This document shows, one piece after another, positions 7,903 through 16,611 of a stretch of DNA of 64,000 nt. The translations under genes and the position numbers were made by a program. Source of the DNA: Desulfoferula mesophila (GTDB taxonomy: Bacteria; Desulfobacterota; Desulfarculia; Desulfarculales; Desulfarculaceae). Location: assembly GCF_037076455.1 (NCBI RefSeq), contig NZ_AP028679.1, forward strand, positions 1,627,501-1,691,500, written 5' to 3'. Within the stretch, counting starts at the first letter, position 1. The number at the start of each line of letters is the position of its first letter. The notes beneath the pieces are model-generated. The model saw only the letters and a program-made list of their open reading frames with translations. It did no database searches and was not told where the DNA came from.

Positions 7903-8679
7903 ATGGGCTGGCTGCGCCCTGCGGAATATGTTGGCGGACAGTTTCTTCACTGGCTGGAAGAAGCCGGTGAACTGCTTCTTTTATTTCTGCAATCCGTCCT
8001 GTGGCTAATTCGTCCGCCCTTTCGCCTGCGCCTGATTTTCAAGCAAATGGAGTTCGTGGGCGTCGGTTCCCTGGGGGTCACCATCCTCACCGGAGCCTTT
8101 ACCGGCGGGGTTTTCGCGCTGCAGACCTATCACGGTTTTTCCATGTTCGGGGCCGAAAGCCTGGTGGGCTCCACCGTGGCCCTGGCCCTTACCCGCGAGT
8201 TGGGCCCGGTGCTTACCTCCCTGATGGTCACCGGCCGGGCGGGCAGCGCCATGGCCGCCGAGGTGGGCACCATGCGGGTCACCGAGCAAGTGGACGCCCT
8301 GTACGTCATGGCGGTCAACCCGGTGCAATACCTGGTGGTGCCACGCATCGTCGCCTCGGTGGCCATGTTGCCGTTGCTCACGGTCATCGCCGATTTCGTG
8401 GGCATCGTGGGGGCCTATATGGTGGGGGTGGGCATGCTGGGCATCAACCACGGCATCTTCATCTCCAAGATCATGGAATACGTGGAGTTCTCCGACATCT
8501 CCATGGGCCTGGCCAAGGCTGCCTTTTTCGGCTTGATTCTTTCCCTGGTGGGCTGCTTCAAGGGCTTTTACACCTCCGGCGGCGCCGAAGGGGTGGGCCG
8601 GGCCACCACCCGGGCGGTGGTTTTGGGCAGCGTGCTGATCCTGGCCTCGGACTACGTGCTAACCGCGATTATGTTTTAG
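7903..8679 (+). CDS. mlaE: MlaE-family ABC transporter permease (phospholipid transport)
   Basis: Inner-membrane permease of the Mla/MCE retrograde phospholipid system, partner of MlaF and MlaD. The proposed start ATG 7903 (SD GGAGAAG) gives 258 aa, the usual length. Five to six hydrophobic segments are visible, with the MlaE signature region GAFTGGVFALQTYHGFSMFG, then ELGPVLTSLMVTGRAGSAMA and EVGTMRVTEQVDAL typical of the coupling region, and PRIVASVAMLPLLTVIADFVG. Stop is six bases before mlaF. A longer GTG start at 7798 is unlikely because a promoter lies inside it. Confidence 0.93.
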   Translation: MGWLRPAEYVGGQFLHWLEEAGELLLLFLQSVLWLIRPPFRLRLIFKQMEFVGVGSLGVTILTGAFTGGVFALQTYHGFSMFGAESLVGSTVALALTRELGPVLTSLMVTGRAGSAMAAEVGTMRVTEQVDALYVMAVNPVQYLVVPRIVASVAMLPLLTVIADFVGIVGAYMVGVGMLGINHGIFISKIMEYVEFSDISMGLAKAAFFGLILSLVGCFKGFYTSGGAEGVGRATTRAVVLGSVLILASDYVLTAIMF

Positions 8680-8685
8680 GAAGCT

Positions 8686-9450
8686 ATGTCAAACACCGGC
8701 GACATAATCGAGCTGCAGGACATCCACAAGTCCTTCGGGTCTCAACGGGTGCTCAAGGGACTCAATCTGAAAATCCCCAAGGGCTTGACCACTGTGATCA
8801 TCGGCCGGTCCGGCGGCGGCAAGAGCGTGATGCTCAAGCACATGATCGGGCTGATAAAGCCGGACCAGGGCCAGGTGCTGGTGGGCGGCCACGACATCGT
8901 GGGGCTAAACGACCACCAGCTCAACCAGGTGCGGCGCCGCTTTGGCATGCTTTTCCAGGAGGCGGCGCTGTTCGACTCCATGACCGTGTTGGACAACGTG
9001 GCCTTCCCCCTGAGGGAGCACACCCACCTTACGGACCAGCAAGTGCGCGAGAAGGTATCGGAAAAGTTGGCCATGGTGGGCCTGCCCGGCGTGGAAAAAA
9101 AGATGCCCAGCGAGTTGTCCGGGGGCATGCGCAAGCGGGTGGGCCTGGCCCGGGCCATCGCCCTGGAGCCGGAGATCATCCTCTACGACGAGCCCACCAC
9201 CGGCCTGGACCCGCCTCTGTCGGCGGCCATCAACCGGCTCATAGCCGACACCCAGGCCAAGCTGGGGGTGACCTCGGTGGTCATCAGCCACGACATCGAG
9301 GGCGCCTATGAGGTGGGTCACAATATCGCCATGCTTTATAATGGCGAGATCATCGTGCAGGGCACCCCGGAGGAGATTCGCCACAGCGACAACGAGGTGG
9401 TGCAACAGTTCATCCACGGGCGGCCCGAGGGTCCCATAGACGTGATATAA
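8686..9450 (+). CDS. mlaF: MlaF-family ABC transporter ATP-binding protein
   Basis: Cytoplasmic ATPase of the Mla lipid transporter. 254 aa with Walker A GRSGGGKSVMLKH (residue about 42), Q-loop in MLFQEAALFDSM, signature LSGGMRKRVGLARA, Walker B IILYDEPTTGLDP and the H-loop VVISHDIEG. The QEAALFDS and SGGMRKRV forms are typical of the MlaF/Mkl branch. It lies six bases after mlaE and 57 bases before the mlaD-like gene, clearly one operon. Confidence 0.95.
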   Translation: MSNTGDIIELQDIHKSFGSQRVLKGLNLKIPKGLTTVIIGRSGGGKSVMLKHMIGLIKPDQGQVLVGGHDIVGLNDHQLNQVRRRFGMLFQEAALFDSMTVLDNVAFPLREHTHLTDQQVREKVSEKLAMVGLPGVEKKMPSELSGGMRKRVGLARAIALEPEIILYDEPTTGLDPPLSAAINRLIADTQAKLGVTSVVISHDIEGAYEVGHNIAMLYNGEIIVQGTPEEIRHSDNEVVQQFIHGRPEGPIDVI

Positions 9451-9507
9451 ATCGGCCGCCAAAGCCGTATAGTTATATACTTAGGAGCCGTATTCACCGG
9501 AGGCAGC

Positions 9508-11013
9508 ATGTCCGGAGTTTCCACAGAGGCCAAAGTCGGCATCTTCGTGCTGGTGGGGTTGGCCGTTTTGGCCTACATGACCATCCGCCTGGGCTCGTTC
9601 AAGATCGGCGGTCCCGAAGGCTACGAAGTGTACGCGGTGTTCGACCAGGCCACCGGTTTAAAGAAGATGGCCCCGGTGGAAATGGCCGGAATCCAGATCG
9701 GGCAAGTGGAAAAGATCACCCTGGACCACGGCAAGGCCAGGGTCACCATGATGATTTCCAATGACGTGCCCCTGGCCCAGGACGTAAGCGCCCTCATCCG
9801 CACCCGCGGAGTCTTGGGCGACAAGTACGTGGCCATGGAGCCGGGCACCCCCTCCGCCCCCAGGTTGAAGAACGGCCAGCAGATCTCCCGGGCCAGCGTG
9901 CCCACCGACCTGGACCAGGTGATGTCTAGGGTGGGCGAGGTGGCCGACAACATCCGTCAGATCACCGAATCCCTCAAGGTCTCCATCGCCTCGCCGGAGT
10001 CGGCCCGCAACATCAGCGAGGCCCTGGCCAACCTGCGCGAGCTGACCGGCAGCCTCAAGACGGTGGTGTCGAGCAACGAAGACCGATTGAACCGCATCGT
10101 GGCCAACCTGGACCGCTTCACCGGAGATCTGAGCGACCTCAGCAGCGACAACAAGAAGGCCCTGAGCGAGACCATCAAGAACTTCCAGGTGGCCAGCGCC
10201 CAGATGCAGACCACCATCGCCTCCCTGAACTCGGTGATGGCCAAGGTGGACAAGGGCGAGGGCACCATCGGCCAGCTGGTCAACAACAAGCAGACCATCG
10301 AGGATCTCAACGCCACCCTGTCCTCGCTCAAGGACGTGAGCCAGAAGATCGCCAAGGGCGAGGGCTCCATCGGCAAGCTGGTCAACGATGACACCACGGT
10401 CACCAAGATCGACGAGGCCCTTACCTCCATCAACGACTACCTGTCCAGGGCCGACGCCTGGCGGGTTTTCGTCGAGTACCGCGGCGAGTACATGTTCAAG
10501 GAGGATTCGGTTCGCAGCGAGCTGAACCTGCGCCTGCAGCCCAAGGCGGACAAATTCTTCCTCATCGGCGTGGTGGACGACCCCATGGGCAAGCGCACGG
10601 AAACCACCAAGTACAAGACCGTCAACGAGGACGGCCATGTATCCAACACCGAAACCAATACGGTAAGCTACGATCTCAGCGACCTCACCTACAACGTCCA
10701 GTTCGGCAAGCGCTTCTGGGATCTCACGGTCAGGGCGGGTATCTTCTCCAGCACCGGCGGCTTGGGCGTCGATTACTATCTGTTCAACGACAAGCTCCGG
10801 CTGACCCTGGAGGCCTACGACTGGTCCACCGACGCCAATCCCCAGGTGCGCTTCGTGGCCAGCTACGACTTCTGGAACTCTTTCTTCCTCTCCGCCGGCG
10901 TGCAAAACATCATCAGCGACGACGGCGAAACCTCCTTTTTCATGGGCGGCGGCATCTACTTCTCCGACGACGACATAAAATTCTTGCTGACCAGCGCCCC
11001 AACCACACCCTAG
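9508..11013 (+). CDS. mlaD: MlaD-like MCE-domain protein with a long beta-rich C-terminal domain
   Basis: 501 aa, much longer than E. coli MlaD (about 183). Residues about 10-27 form a signal anchor (VGIFVLVGLAVLAYMTIRLG), about 38-115 the MCE domain (VYAVFDQATGLKKMAPVEMAG; RGVLGDKYVAMEPG), and about 120-310 a helical, polar, repeat-like segment with two KGEGxIGxLVN repeats near residues 247 and 288. From about 330 the sequence alternates polar and apolar residues and is rich in Tyr and Phe, ending in a phenylalanine-containing FMGGGIYFSDDDIKFLL, like an outer-membrane beta-barrel. Binding lipids in the periplasm is family knowledge; a direct link to the outer membrane is inference. SD GGAGG precedes the ATG. 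Confidence 0.88.
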   Translation: MSGVSTEAKVGIFVLVGLAVLAYMTIRLGSFKIGGPEGYEVYAVFDQATGLKKMAPVEMAGIQIGQVEKITLDHGKARVTMMISNDVPLAQDVSALIRTRGVLGDKYVAMEPGTPSAPRLKNGQQISRASVPTDLDQVMSRVGEVADNIRQITESLKVSIASPESARNISEALANLRELTGSLKTVVSSNEDRLNRIVANLDRFTGDLSDLSSDNKKALSETIKNFQVASAQMQTTIASLNSVMAKVDKGEGTIGQLVNNKQTIEDLNATLSSLKDVSQKIAKGEGSIGKLVNDDTTVTKIDEALTSINDYLSRADAWRVFVEYRGEYMFKEDSVRSELNLRLQPKADKFFLIGVVDDPMGKRTETTKYKTVNEDGHVSNTETNTVSYDLSDLTYNVQFGKRFWDLTVRAGIFSSTGGLGVDYYLFNDKLRLTLEAYDWSTDANPQVRFVASYDFWNSFFLSAGVQNIISDDGETSFFMGGGIYFSDDDIKFLLTSAPTTP

Positions 11014-11026
11014 GAAGGGGAGTGCC

Positions 11027-11491
11027 ATGCGCTTTAAAAGCATCATAGCCGCCACCGATTTCTCAGAGATGGCCGAGGAAGCCCTGCGCCAGGCCCTTTC
11101 CCTGGCCCAACAGCATCAGGCCCGGCTGCTATTGGTGCACGTGCTTCCGCCTCTGGTCACCCCCAACCCCCTGTTGGACGAGTTCGTGGTAAACCAGACC
11201 ACCCTGACCCTGCGCCAAAGCCTCAAGGATTCCTGCCAAGCGGCCCTGGAGGAGCGCCGGCAAAAGGCCGCTTCCCAGCTGAACTTGGAGACGCGCCTGT
11301 TGGAAGGCGACCCCACCCGGGAGTTGGTTCGCCTGGCCAAGGAGGAGCGGGCCGATCTTTTGGTTATGGGCAGCACCGGGGTGACCGGCCTGGCCGAGAC
11401 GGTGTTCGGCTCCACCGCCCAGAAGATGGTGCGCAAGGCGCCTTGTTCGGTGTTGGTGGCCCGGCCGCCCCTGGATGTCTCCGAATCTTAA
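11027..11491 (+). CDS. Universal stress protein (UspA family), ATP-binding type
   Basis: 154 aa single-domain Usp with N-terminal FKSIIAATDFSEMAEEAL, central GDPTRELVRLAKEERADLLVMG and the nucleotide-binding pattern GSTGVTGLAETVFGST (Gx2Gx9G[S/T]), so probably the ATP-binding subtype. It lies 13 bases after mlaD with SD GGGGAG, and may be co-transcribed with the transporter. No specific stress or partner can be read from the sequence. Confidence 0.92.
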   Translation: MRFKSIIAATDFSEMAEEALRQALSLAQQHQARLLLVHVLPPLVTPNPLLDEFVVNQTTLTLRQSLKDSCQAALEERRQKAASQLNLETRLLEGDPTRELVRLAKEERADLLVMGSTGVTGLAETVFGSTAQKMVRKAPCSVLVARPPLDVSES

Positions 11492-11539
11492 CAAGCCGAT
11501 CCGCGGCCCTGGCCGGGTAAAATTCTGCCGAATGGTATA

Positions 11540-11554
11540 TAGTTAAATTAACTA
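11540..11554. promoter_or_regulatory. AT-rich near-palindrome upstream of xdhC
   Basis: TAGTTAAATTAACTA is symmetrical except for its centre and directly follows a TATATAG stretch that could be a -10 element, 40 bases before xdhC. It stands out in GC-rich surroundings and may be an operator; no regulator can be named. Confidence 0.3.
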
Positions 11555-11594
11555 CTTCCGGGTCGCCTATGGGGATCCGAGGCGAATAGCAGCT

Positions 11595-12692
11595 ATGCGC
11601 GAATTTCTTGCAGCCGTGAATAACGAACTGGCTCAGGGCAACAGCCTGTGCCTGGCCACCATTATCGCCCAAAAAGGCTCCGCCCCCCGCTCGGCGGGCA
11701 GCCGCTTTTTTGTGCGCGGAGACGGCAGTTTTTGGGGGACCATCGGCGGAGGCAATTTCGAGGCCCAGGTTATCGAAAAGGCGGCCCTGGCCCTCAGGCA
11801 GGGACGCACCGAGTTGATGCACTACCGCCTCATGGGGGCGGATGTGGCCGACAGCGAGATGATCTGCGGCGGAGATTTGGACGTCTACCTGGACCCGGTG
11901 TCGGCCGACGACCCAGACAACCTGGCCCTGTACCAGGCGGCGGCCCAGTCCACCAACGGCGGCCGGGGCCGAGCCATGTTGGCCACCTTGATGATCGACG
12001 GGGGCAGCCCCCGGGCCGCGGGCCGCAAGCTTCTGCTGCGCCATGGACAACCGGCGCTGGGCTCTTTGCCGGTGGACGAGGACGGGCTGGCCTCCTTGGC
12101 CGCCAAGCTTGGGGCAAATGGCTCTTTTCCGCAGCAGTTATGGGACGCTCCGGGCGCCGCCAGCCTGCCCGCCCCCCTTTTGCTGGAGAGCATAGCCACC
12201 CAGCCGGTGGTTTATATTTTCGGGGGGGGCCATGTCAGCCAAAAGCTGGCGCCCCTGGCGGCCATGGCCGGCTTCGGGCTGGTGGTGGCCGACGACCGGC
12301 CCGAGTGGGGCAACCGCCAGCGTTTCCCCCAGGCCCAGGAAATATGGAATCGCCCTCTGGAAAAGGTCCTGGAGGGCGAGAGCCTGGGGCCGGACGCCTA
12401 TATCGTCATCGTGACTCGGGGCCACCTCTACGACAAGGAGGTGTTGGCCCAGTCTCTGAGGCAAAACGCGGCCTATGTGGGCATGATCGGCTCCAAGCGC
12501 AAGCGGGCCATGATCTATAAGGCCCTGAGCGAGGAGGGCGTAACCTCCGCGCAGTTGGAGCAAGTGCATTCTCCCATCGGGCTGGCAATCGGGGCGGAGA
12601 CCCCCGAAGAGATAGCCATCAGCATCGTCGCCGAGTTGGTGATGGTGCGTGCCGCCCGCATGGGTAGCAAACGCCTATTAATGGGGATATGA
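11595..12692 (+). CDS. xdhC: XdhC/CoxI-family molybdenum cofactor maturation protein
   Basis: 365 aa. N-terminal XdhC_CoxI domain (CLATIIAQKGSAPRSAGSRF, GTIGGGNFEAQVIEKA) and a C-terminal Rossmann domain (VYIFGGGHVSQKLAPLAAMA, VVADDRPEWGNRQRFP, VTRGHLYDKEVL, VGMIGSKRKRAMI). Family members bind and sulfurate molybdenum cofactor and load it into xanthine-dehydrogenase or CO-dehydrogenase-type enzymes. No such hydroxylase is encoded nearby, so the client is unknown. It is followed after three bases by a lipoprotein gene. Confidence 0.9.
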   Translation: MREFLAAVNNELAQGNSLCLATIIAQKGSAPRSAGSRFFVRGDGSFWGTIGGGNFEAQVIEKAALALRQGRTELMHYRLMGADVADSEMICGGDLDVYLDPVSADDPDNLALYQAAAQSTNGGRGRAMLATLMIDGGSPRAAGRKLLLRHGQPALGSLPVDEDGLASLAAKLGANGSFPQQLWDAPGAASLPAPLLLESIATQPVVYIFGGGHVSQKLAPLAAMAGFGLVVADDRPEWGNRQRFPQAQEIWNRPLEKVLEGESLGPDAYIVIVTRGHLYDKEVLAQSLRQNAAYVGMIGSKRKRAMIYKALSEEGVTSAQLEQVHSPIGLAIGAETPEEIAISIVAELVMVRAARMGSKRLLMGI

Positions 12693-12695
12693 GCC

Positions 12696-13160
12696 ATGCG
12701 TTTGATCAATTGGCTGATAATCGCCGTCCTGGCCTTGGGCGCCGGATGCGCTCATTACGCCAGCGATGAGGAAAGCAAAATTCAACCGGGCATGACCCCC
12801 GACCAGGTCATCGCCAAGCTGGGCGAGCCGGAGCACGTCAAGCGGGTACGCTTTCCGGGACACCAGCGGGACTATCTCGTCCTGGAGTACAACCTGGTGC
12901 CCGAGATTCCCGCCTGCCCCTCCTCGGCGGCGGCCCGGGCCATCACCGGCATGCTCACCCTGGGGGTCAGCGAGGTGGGCTGGACCAACGCCCAAGCCAC
13001 CCCCCACTGGATTTACTTCCTCGACAACAAGATGGTTTTCTTCTCAGAGGCGGTGGACTGCAAAAAGGAGGGCTGCCGTACCTGGATAGACATCCGGGAC
13101 AAGAACTACGCCGGTGCCAAAACCGCCGCAACCAAACAAAGGATTACCCCTAAAGAATGA
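12696..13160 (+). CDS. Small lipoprotein with SmpA/OmlA-like fold
   Basis: 154 aa. Signal peptide of about 18 residues ends at a lipobox LGAGC, so it is probably anchored in the outer membrane. Residues about 32-50 ([20 protein letters not shown]) match the start of the SmpA/OmlA (BamE-like) fold. Two further Cys pairs (PACPSS; DCKKEGC) could form disulfides. Close to xdhC upstream and overlapping the helicase start by four bases downstream, so it is part of one transcript. Function not recognised. Confidence 0.75.
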
Positions 13161-14566
13161 TTAAAGAAGACAATCCCGACTTTCCGGCCCAGTCGGAGCG
13201 CACCCCCGAGGCACCCGTGGGGGTGCCTTTCGCCGACTTCGATCTACCCCCGGAGCTTCTGCGGGGCCTCAATGATTCGGGATACGAGCGCTGCACCCTG
13301 ATCCAGGAGAAGGCCATTCCCCTGGGTCTGGCCGGCAAGGACGTGGCCGGAGAGGCCCAGACCGGCACGGGCAAGACCGCGGCCTTTCTGGTGCCCATCT
13401 TCGCCCACCTGGCCCGGGACACCGAGCGCAAACCGGGCCAGGGCCCCTCGGTGCTGATCATCAGCCCCACCCGCGAACTGGCCATGCAGATATTGGACGA
13501 CGCCCGGGACATCGGGCGGCATCTTGACCTCAAGATGCTGGCCGTGTTCGGCGGGGTGGACTATCGCAAGCAGGCCGAGGCCCTCAAGGATGGCGTGGAC
13601 CTGGTGGCGGCCACTCCGGGGCGGCTCATCGACTACATGAAGCAGCGCATCTTCGACCCCCGCGGGGTCAAGTACCTGGTCATCGACGAGGCCGACCGCC
13701 TGTTCGACATGGGCTTCGTGGACGACCTGCGCTGGGTGCTTAGGCGCCTGCCCAAATACCACGAGCGCCAGAGCATGCTGTTCTCGGCCACCTTGGGTTG
13801 GCGGGTTTCGGAGATCACCTACGAGTTCATGAACCTGCCCACCCGGGTTTCGGTGGTGCCCGACACCAAGACCGTGGCCCAGGTGACCCAGGAGATGTAT
13901 CACTGTTCGGCCACCGAGAAGCTCAACCTGCTTTTGGGCCTGCTGCAAAAGGAGGACTGGACCCGGGTGATGATCTTCACCAACACCAAGCGGGCGGTGG
14001 ACATGCTCACCTTCAAGCTGCAGGCCCACGGCTTCCCGGCCGAGGGCATCAGCGGTGATTTGACCCAGCCCAAGCGCATGAAGCTCATGGAGCAGTTCAA
14101 GAAGGGCGACCTCAAGATCCTGGTGGCCACCAACGTGGCCGCTCGGGGCCTGCACATCGACGACGTGAGCCACGTGATCAACTACGACGTGCCCGCCGAC
14201 CCCGAGGACTACGTGCACCGCATCGGGCGCACCGCCCGGGCCGGCGCGGTGGGCAAGGCCATCACCCTGTGCTGCGACGAGTACGCCACCCACTTGCCCT
14301 ACGTGGAAGACTACCTGGACGCCAAGATCCCGGTGGTGTTCGCCGAGGACGAGATGTTCCTGCCCGACGACACCCCCGCCTATCGGCGGCCCCCCCGGGC
14401 CCGGCGCGACGGGCCCGGCGGCGGACGCAGCGGCGGGGGGCGCGGCGGCCGGAGCGACAAGGGCGGCCGGGGAGGGCGGGGACGCCCCCGCGCGGCGGCC
14501 GGTGAAAAGTCCGGCGAGGGTAGCTTCGGCGGGCGCCGCCGCCCCCGCAAAAGGAGCGGTTCCTAG
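13157..14566 (+). CDS. DEAD-box ATP-dependent RNA helicase (RhlB/RhlE-like)
   Basis: 469 aa. Complete DEAD-box set: Q motif ([10 protein letters not shown]), Walker [24 protein letters not shown] ([13 protein letters not shown]), SAT (LFSATLG), motif [35 protein letters not shown]. The last 70 residues are Arg/Gly-rich ([20 protein letters not shown]), a typical disordered RNA-binding tail. Role in RNA remodelling or mRNA decay is family knowledge. The start overlaps the lipoprotein gene (ATGA). Confidence 0.95.
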
Positions 14567-14644
14567 GGCTCGGGGCAGGGCGCGCCCCCTTCGGTCGGCA
14601 ACACTTAACCTCAAGGGAAAGCGAGCGCGGGAGCAGTTTGGCCC

Positions 14645-15628
14645 ATGGAGCTGAGCCGGTCCCATCCCAGCCGGACCCAACGCCTGCTTAGCCTGGCGGT
14701 CCTGGGGCTATTGGCCCTGGTGGCCGCCGTGGTGTTTTGGCAGCAAGGCCGCTACGACCCCGCCTCCTGGGGCTGGGGCGGCGCTGCCGGGACCGGGGCG
14801 GGCCTGCTGGCCGAACTGGCCGTGCCCGGCCTCGCCCCCCTGGGGCCCGGCGAGGGCTTCACCCCGGCCACCCTGTCCGACAAGATCGACGGCAAGGCCG
14901 AGCTTTACCTGGCCGCCGGTTTCGAGAGCATGGCCGCCCGGCGCTACGCCCTGGCCGGGCAACCGGCCCAGTGGCTGGAGCTGATGCTTTATCGCATGAA
15001 AGACTCTCGCGCCGCCTACAGCGTGTTCAGCAACCAGCGCCGCTCCGGGGCCAAGGATTCCGGCCTGACCCCCAACGCCTACACCACCAGCAACGCTCTG
15101 TACCTGGCCCAGGGGCCCTATTACCTGGAGGCGGTGGCCTCCTCGCCCCAGCCCGCCCTGGTGCAGGGGTTGGCCCAGGCGGCCAAGGCCCTGTTGGCCA
15201 AGCTGCCCGCCGCGCCCAGCGCCGCCCCGGCCGAGGCCGAGCTGTTCCCCGCCCAGGGCATGAAAGCGGGCTCGGTGGTGCTGTTGGCCAAGGACGCCTT
15301 TGGCATGGCCGGGCTGGACCAGGTGTTCATCGCCGCCTATCCCCAGGGCGCCCAGGAGCTGATGGCCTTTTTGGCCCGCCGGGCCGACCCGGCCACGGCC
15401 CAGAAGCAGGCCGCGGCCTATGCCGCCTTCCTCAAGCAAAACGGGGGCAATCCCCAGCCCGCTCCGGCGGGGCTGCCGGGGGCCCACCTGGCCGAGGTGT
15501 TCGGGGCCTGGGAGCTGTTCTGGGCCCAGGGGCCCTATCTGGCCGGGGTGCGCGGCTCCGAGGACCAGGCCGCCACCCTGGCGCTGGCCATGCGCCTGCG
15601 CCAGGCCCTGGAGAAAGCCCAGCCATGA
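14645..15628 (+). CDS. DUF6599-like membrane-anchored protein
   Basis: 327 aa. One N-terminal membrane segment (residues about 15-33, LLSLAVLGLLALVAAVVFW), then an Ala/Gly-rich extracytoplasmic domain. The FTPATLSDKIDGKAELYLAAGF block resembles a family annotated as DUF6599 that often travels with DUF362 and NapH-like genes in sulfate reducers (from memory, not searched). No catalytic motif recognised. It overlaps the next gene by four bases (ATGA), so the three genes 14645-18521 form one operon. Confidence 0.65.
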   Translation: MELSRSHPSRTQRLLSLAVLGLLALVAAVVFWQQGRYDPASWGWGGAAGTGAGLLAELAVPGLAPLGPGEGFTPATLSDKIDGKAELYLAAGFESMAARRYALAGQPAQWLELMLYRMKDSRAAYSVFSNQRRSGAKDSGLTPNAYTTSNALYLAQGPYYLEAVASSPQPALVQGLAQAAKALLAKLPAAPSAAPAEAELFPAQGMKAGSVVLLAKDAFGMAGLDQVFIAAYPQGAQELMAFLARRADPATAQKQAAAYAAFLKQNGGNPQPAPAGLPGAHLAEVFGAWELFWAQGPYLAGVRGSEDQAATLALAMRLRQALEKAQP

Positions 15629-16611
15629 GCCGCGAGACGGACCAGGAACGCCGCCGCTTTCTGTTGCGGGCGGGCAAGGCGGGGCTGGGGGTGGCCGCCA
15701 TCGGCGCCCTGGGCTGGTGGGCCCACGACACCCAGGGCCCAAGCGCCAATATCGGCCAGGCCGCCAACGTGAAGCTGCCCTCCTTTGCGGTCAAGGGCAC
15801 CGACAAGCGCTTGGCCGTGGTCAAGAGCAGCCACCGGGTGCCCGCCCTCCGGGCCGGCCTGGAGGCCCTGGGGGGCATGGGGGCCTTTGTGGGAGCGGGG
15901 CACAAGGTGGTCATCAAGGTCAACGCCGCCTTTGCCAGCCCCCCCGCCCTGGGGGCCACATCCAACCCCGAACTGGTGGCCGAGCTGGTGCGCCTGTGCC
16001 GGGGGGCCGGGGCCAAGCAGGTGATCGTCACCGACAACCCCATCAACGACCCGGCTTCCTGCTTCGAGCTTTCGGGCATCGGCCCGGCGGCCCGGGAGGC
16101 GGGGGCCCAGGTGGTGCTGCCCCATCCGGGGGCCTTCGCGCCTTACAGCCTGCCCGGCGGGCGGCTCATCCGCGACTGGCCCCTAATGTACGGCCCCCTG
16201 GCCGGGGCGGACCGGCTCATCGGCCTGGCCCCGGTGAAGGATCACCACCGCAGCCAGGCCTCGGTGACCATGAAAAACTGGTACGGCCTGCTGGGCGGCC
16301 GCCGCAACGTGTTCCACCAGGACATCAACGGCATCATCAGCGAGCTGGGGCAAATGGTCACCCCCAGCCTGGTCATCGCCGACGGGGTGGCCACCCTGGC
16401 CCATAACGGCCCCACCGGCGGCTCTTTGGAAGACCTCAGGCCCACCGACACCCTGATCCTGGGCACCGACCACGTGGCCGTGGACTCGCTGGCCGTGGGG
16501 CTCTTGGGCCTCAAGCCGGCGAAGGTGCCCTGGTTGGGCCTGGCCGCCCGGGCCGGGGCGGGCACCACGGACTATGAATCGCTGAACCCCACCCGGGTGG
16601 AGCTGGGCTGA
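15625..16611 (+). CDS. Tat-exported DUF362 family protein
   Basis: 328 aa. Twin-arginine signal ERRRFLLRAGKAGLGVAAIG then GALGWWA, so it is exported folded, as redox proteins are. The body matches DUF362: GHKVVIKVNAAF, TSNPELVAELVRLC, VTDNPINDPASCF, GLAPVKDHH, TMKNWYGLLGGRRN, VIADGVATLAHNGPTGG, GTDHVAVDSLAVGLLG. DUF362 proteins are often [4Fe-4S]-linked, but here no CxxCxxC array is present, so the iron-sulfur part may be supplied by the next gene. The ATG overlaps the upstream stop, and its stop overlaps the next start (TGATG). Confidence 0.88.
   Translation: MSRETDQERRRFLLRAGKAGLGVAAIGALGWWAHDTQGPSANIGQAANVKLPSFAVKGTDKRLAVVKSSHRVPALRAGLEALGGMGAFVGAGHKVVIKVNAAFASPPALGATSNPELVAELVRLCRGAGAKQVIVTDNPINDPASCFELSGIGPAAREAGAQVVLPHPGAFAPYSLPGGRLIRDWPLMYGPLAGADRLIGLAPVKDHHRSQASVTMKNWYGLLGGRRNVFHQDINGIISELGQMVTPSLVIADGVATLAHNGPTGGSLEDLRPTDTLILGTDHVAVDSLAVGLLGLKPAKVPWLGLAARAGAGTTDYESLNPTRVELG

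Noticed and set aside
13244-14680. 478-codon minus-strand frame over the DEAD-box helicase
   Set aside because: Antisense shadow; the plus strand carries the full DEAD-box motif series.
14737-15624. Upstream extension of the DUF362 frame
   Set aside because: It lies in another frame over the DUF6599 gene; the ATG at 15625 directly precedes the Tat signal and overlaps the upstream stop.
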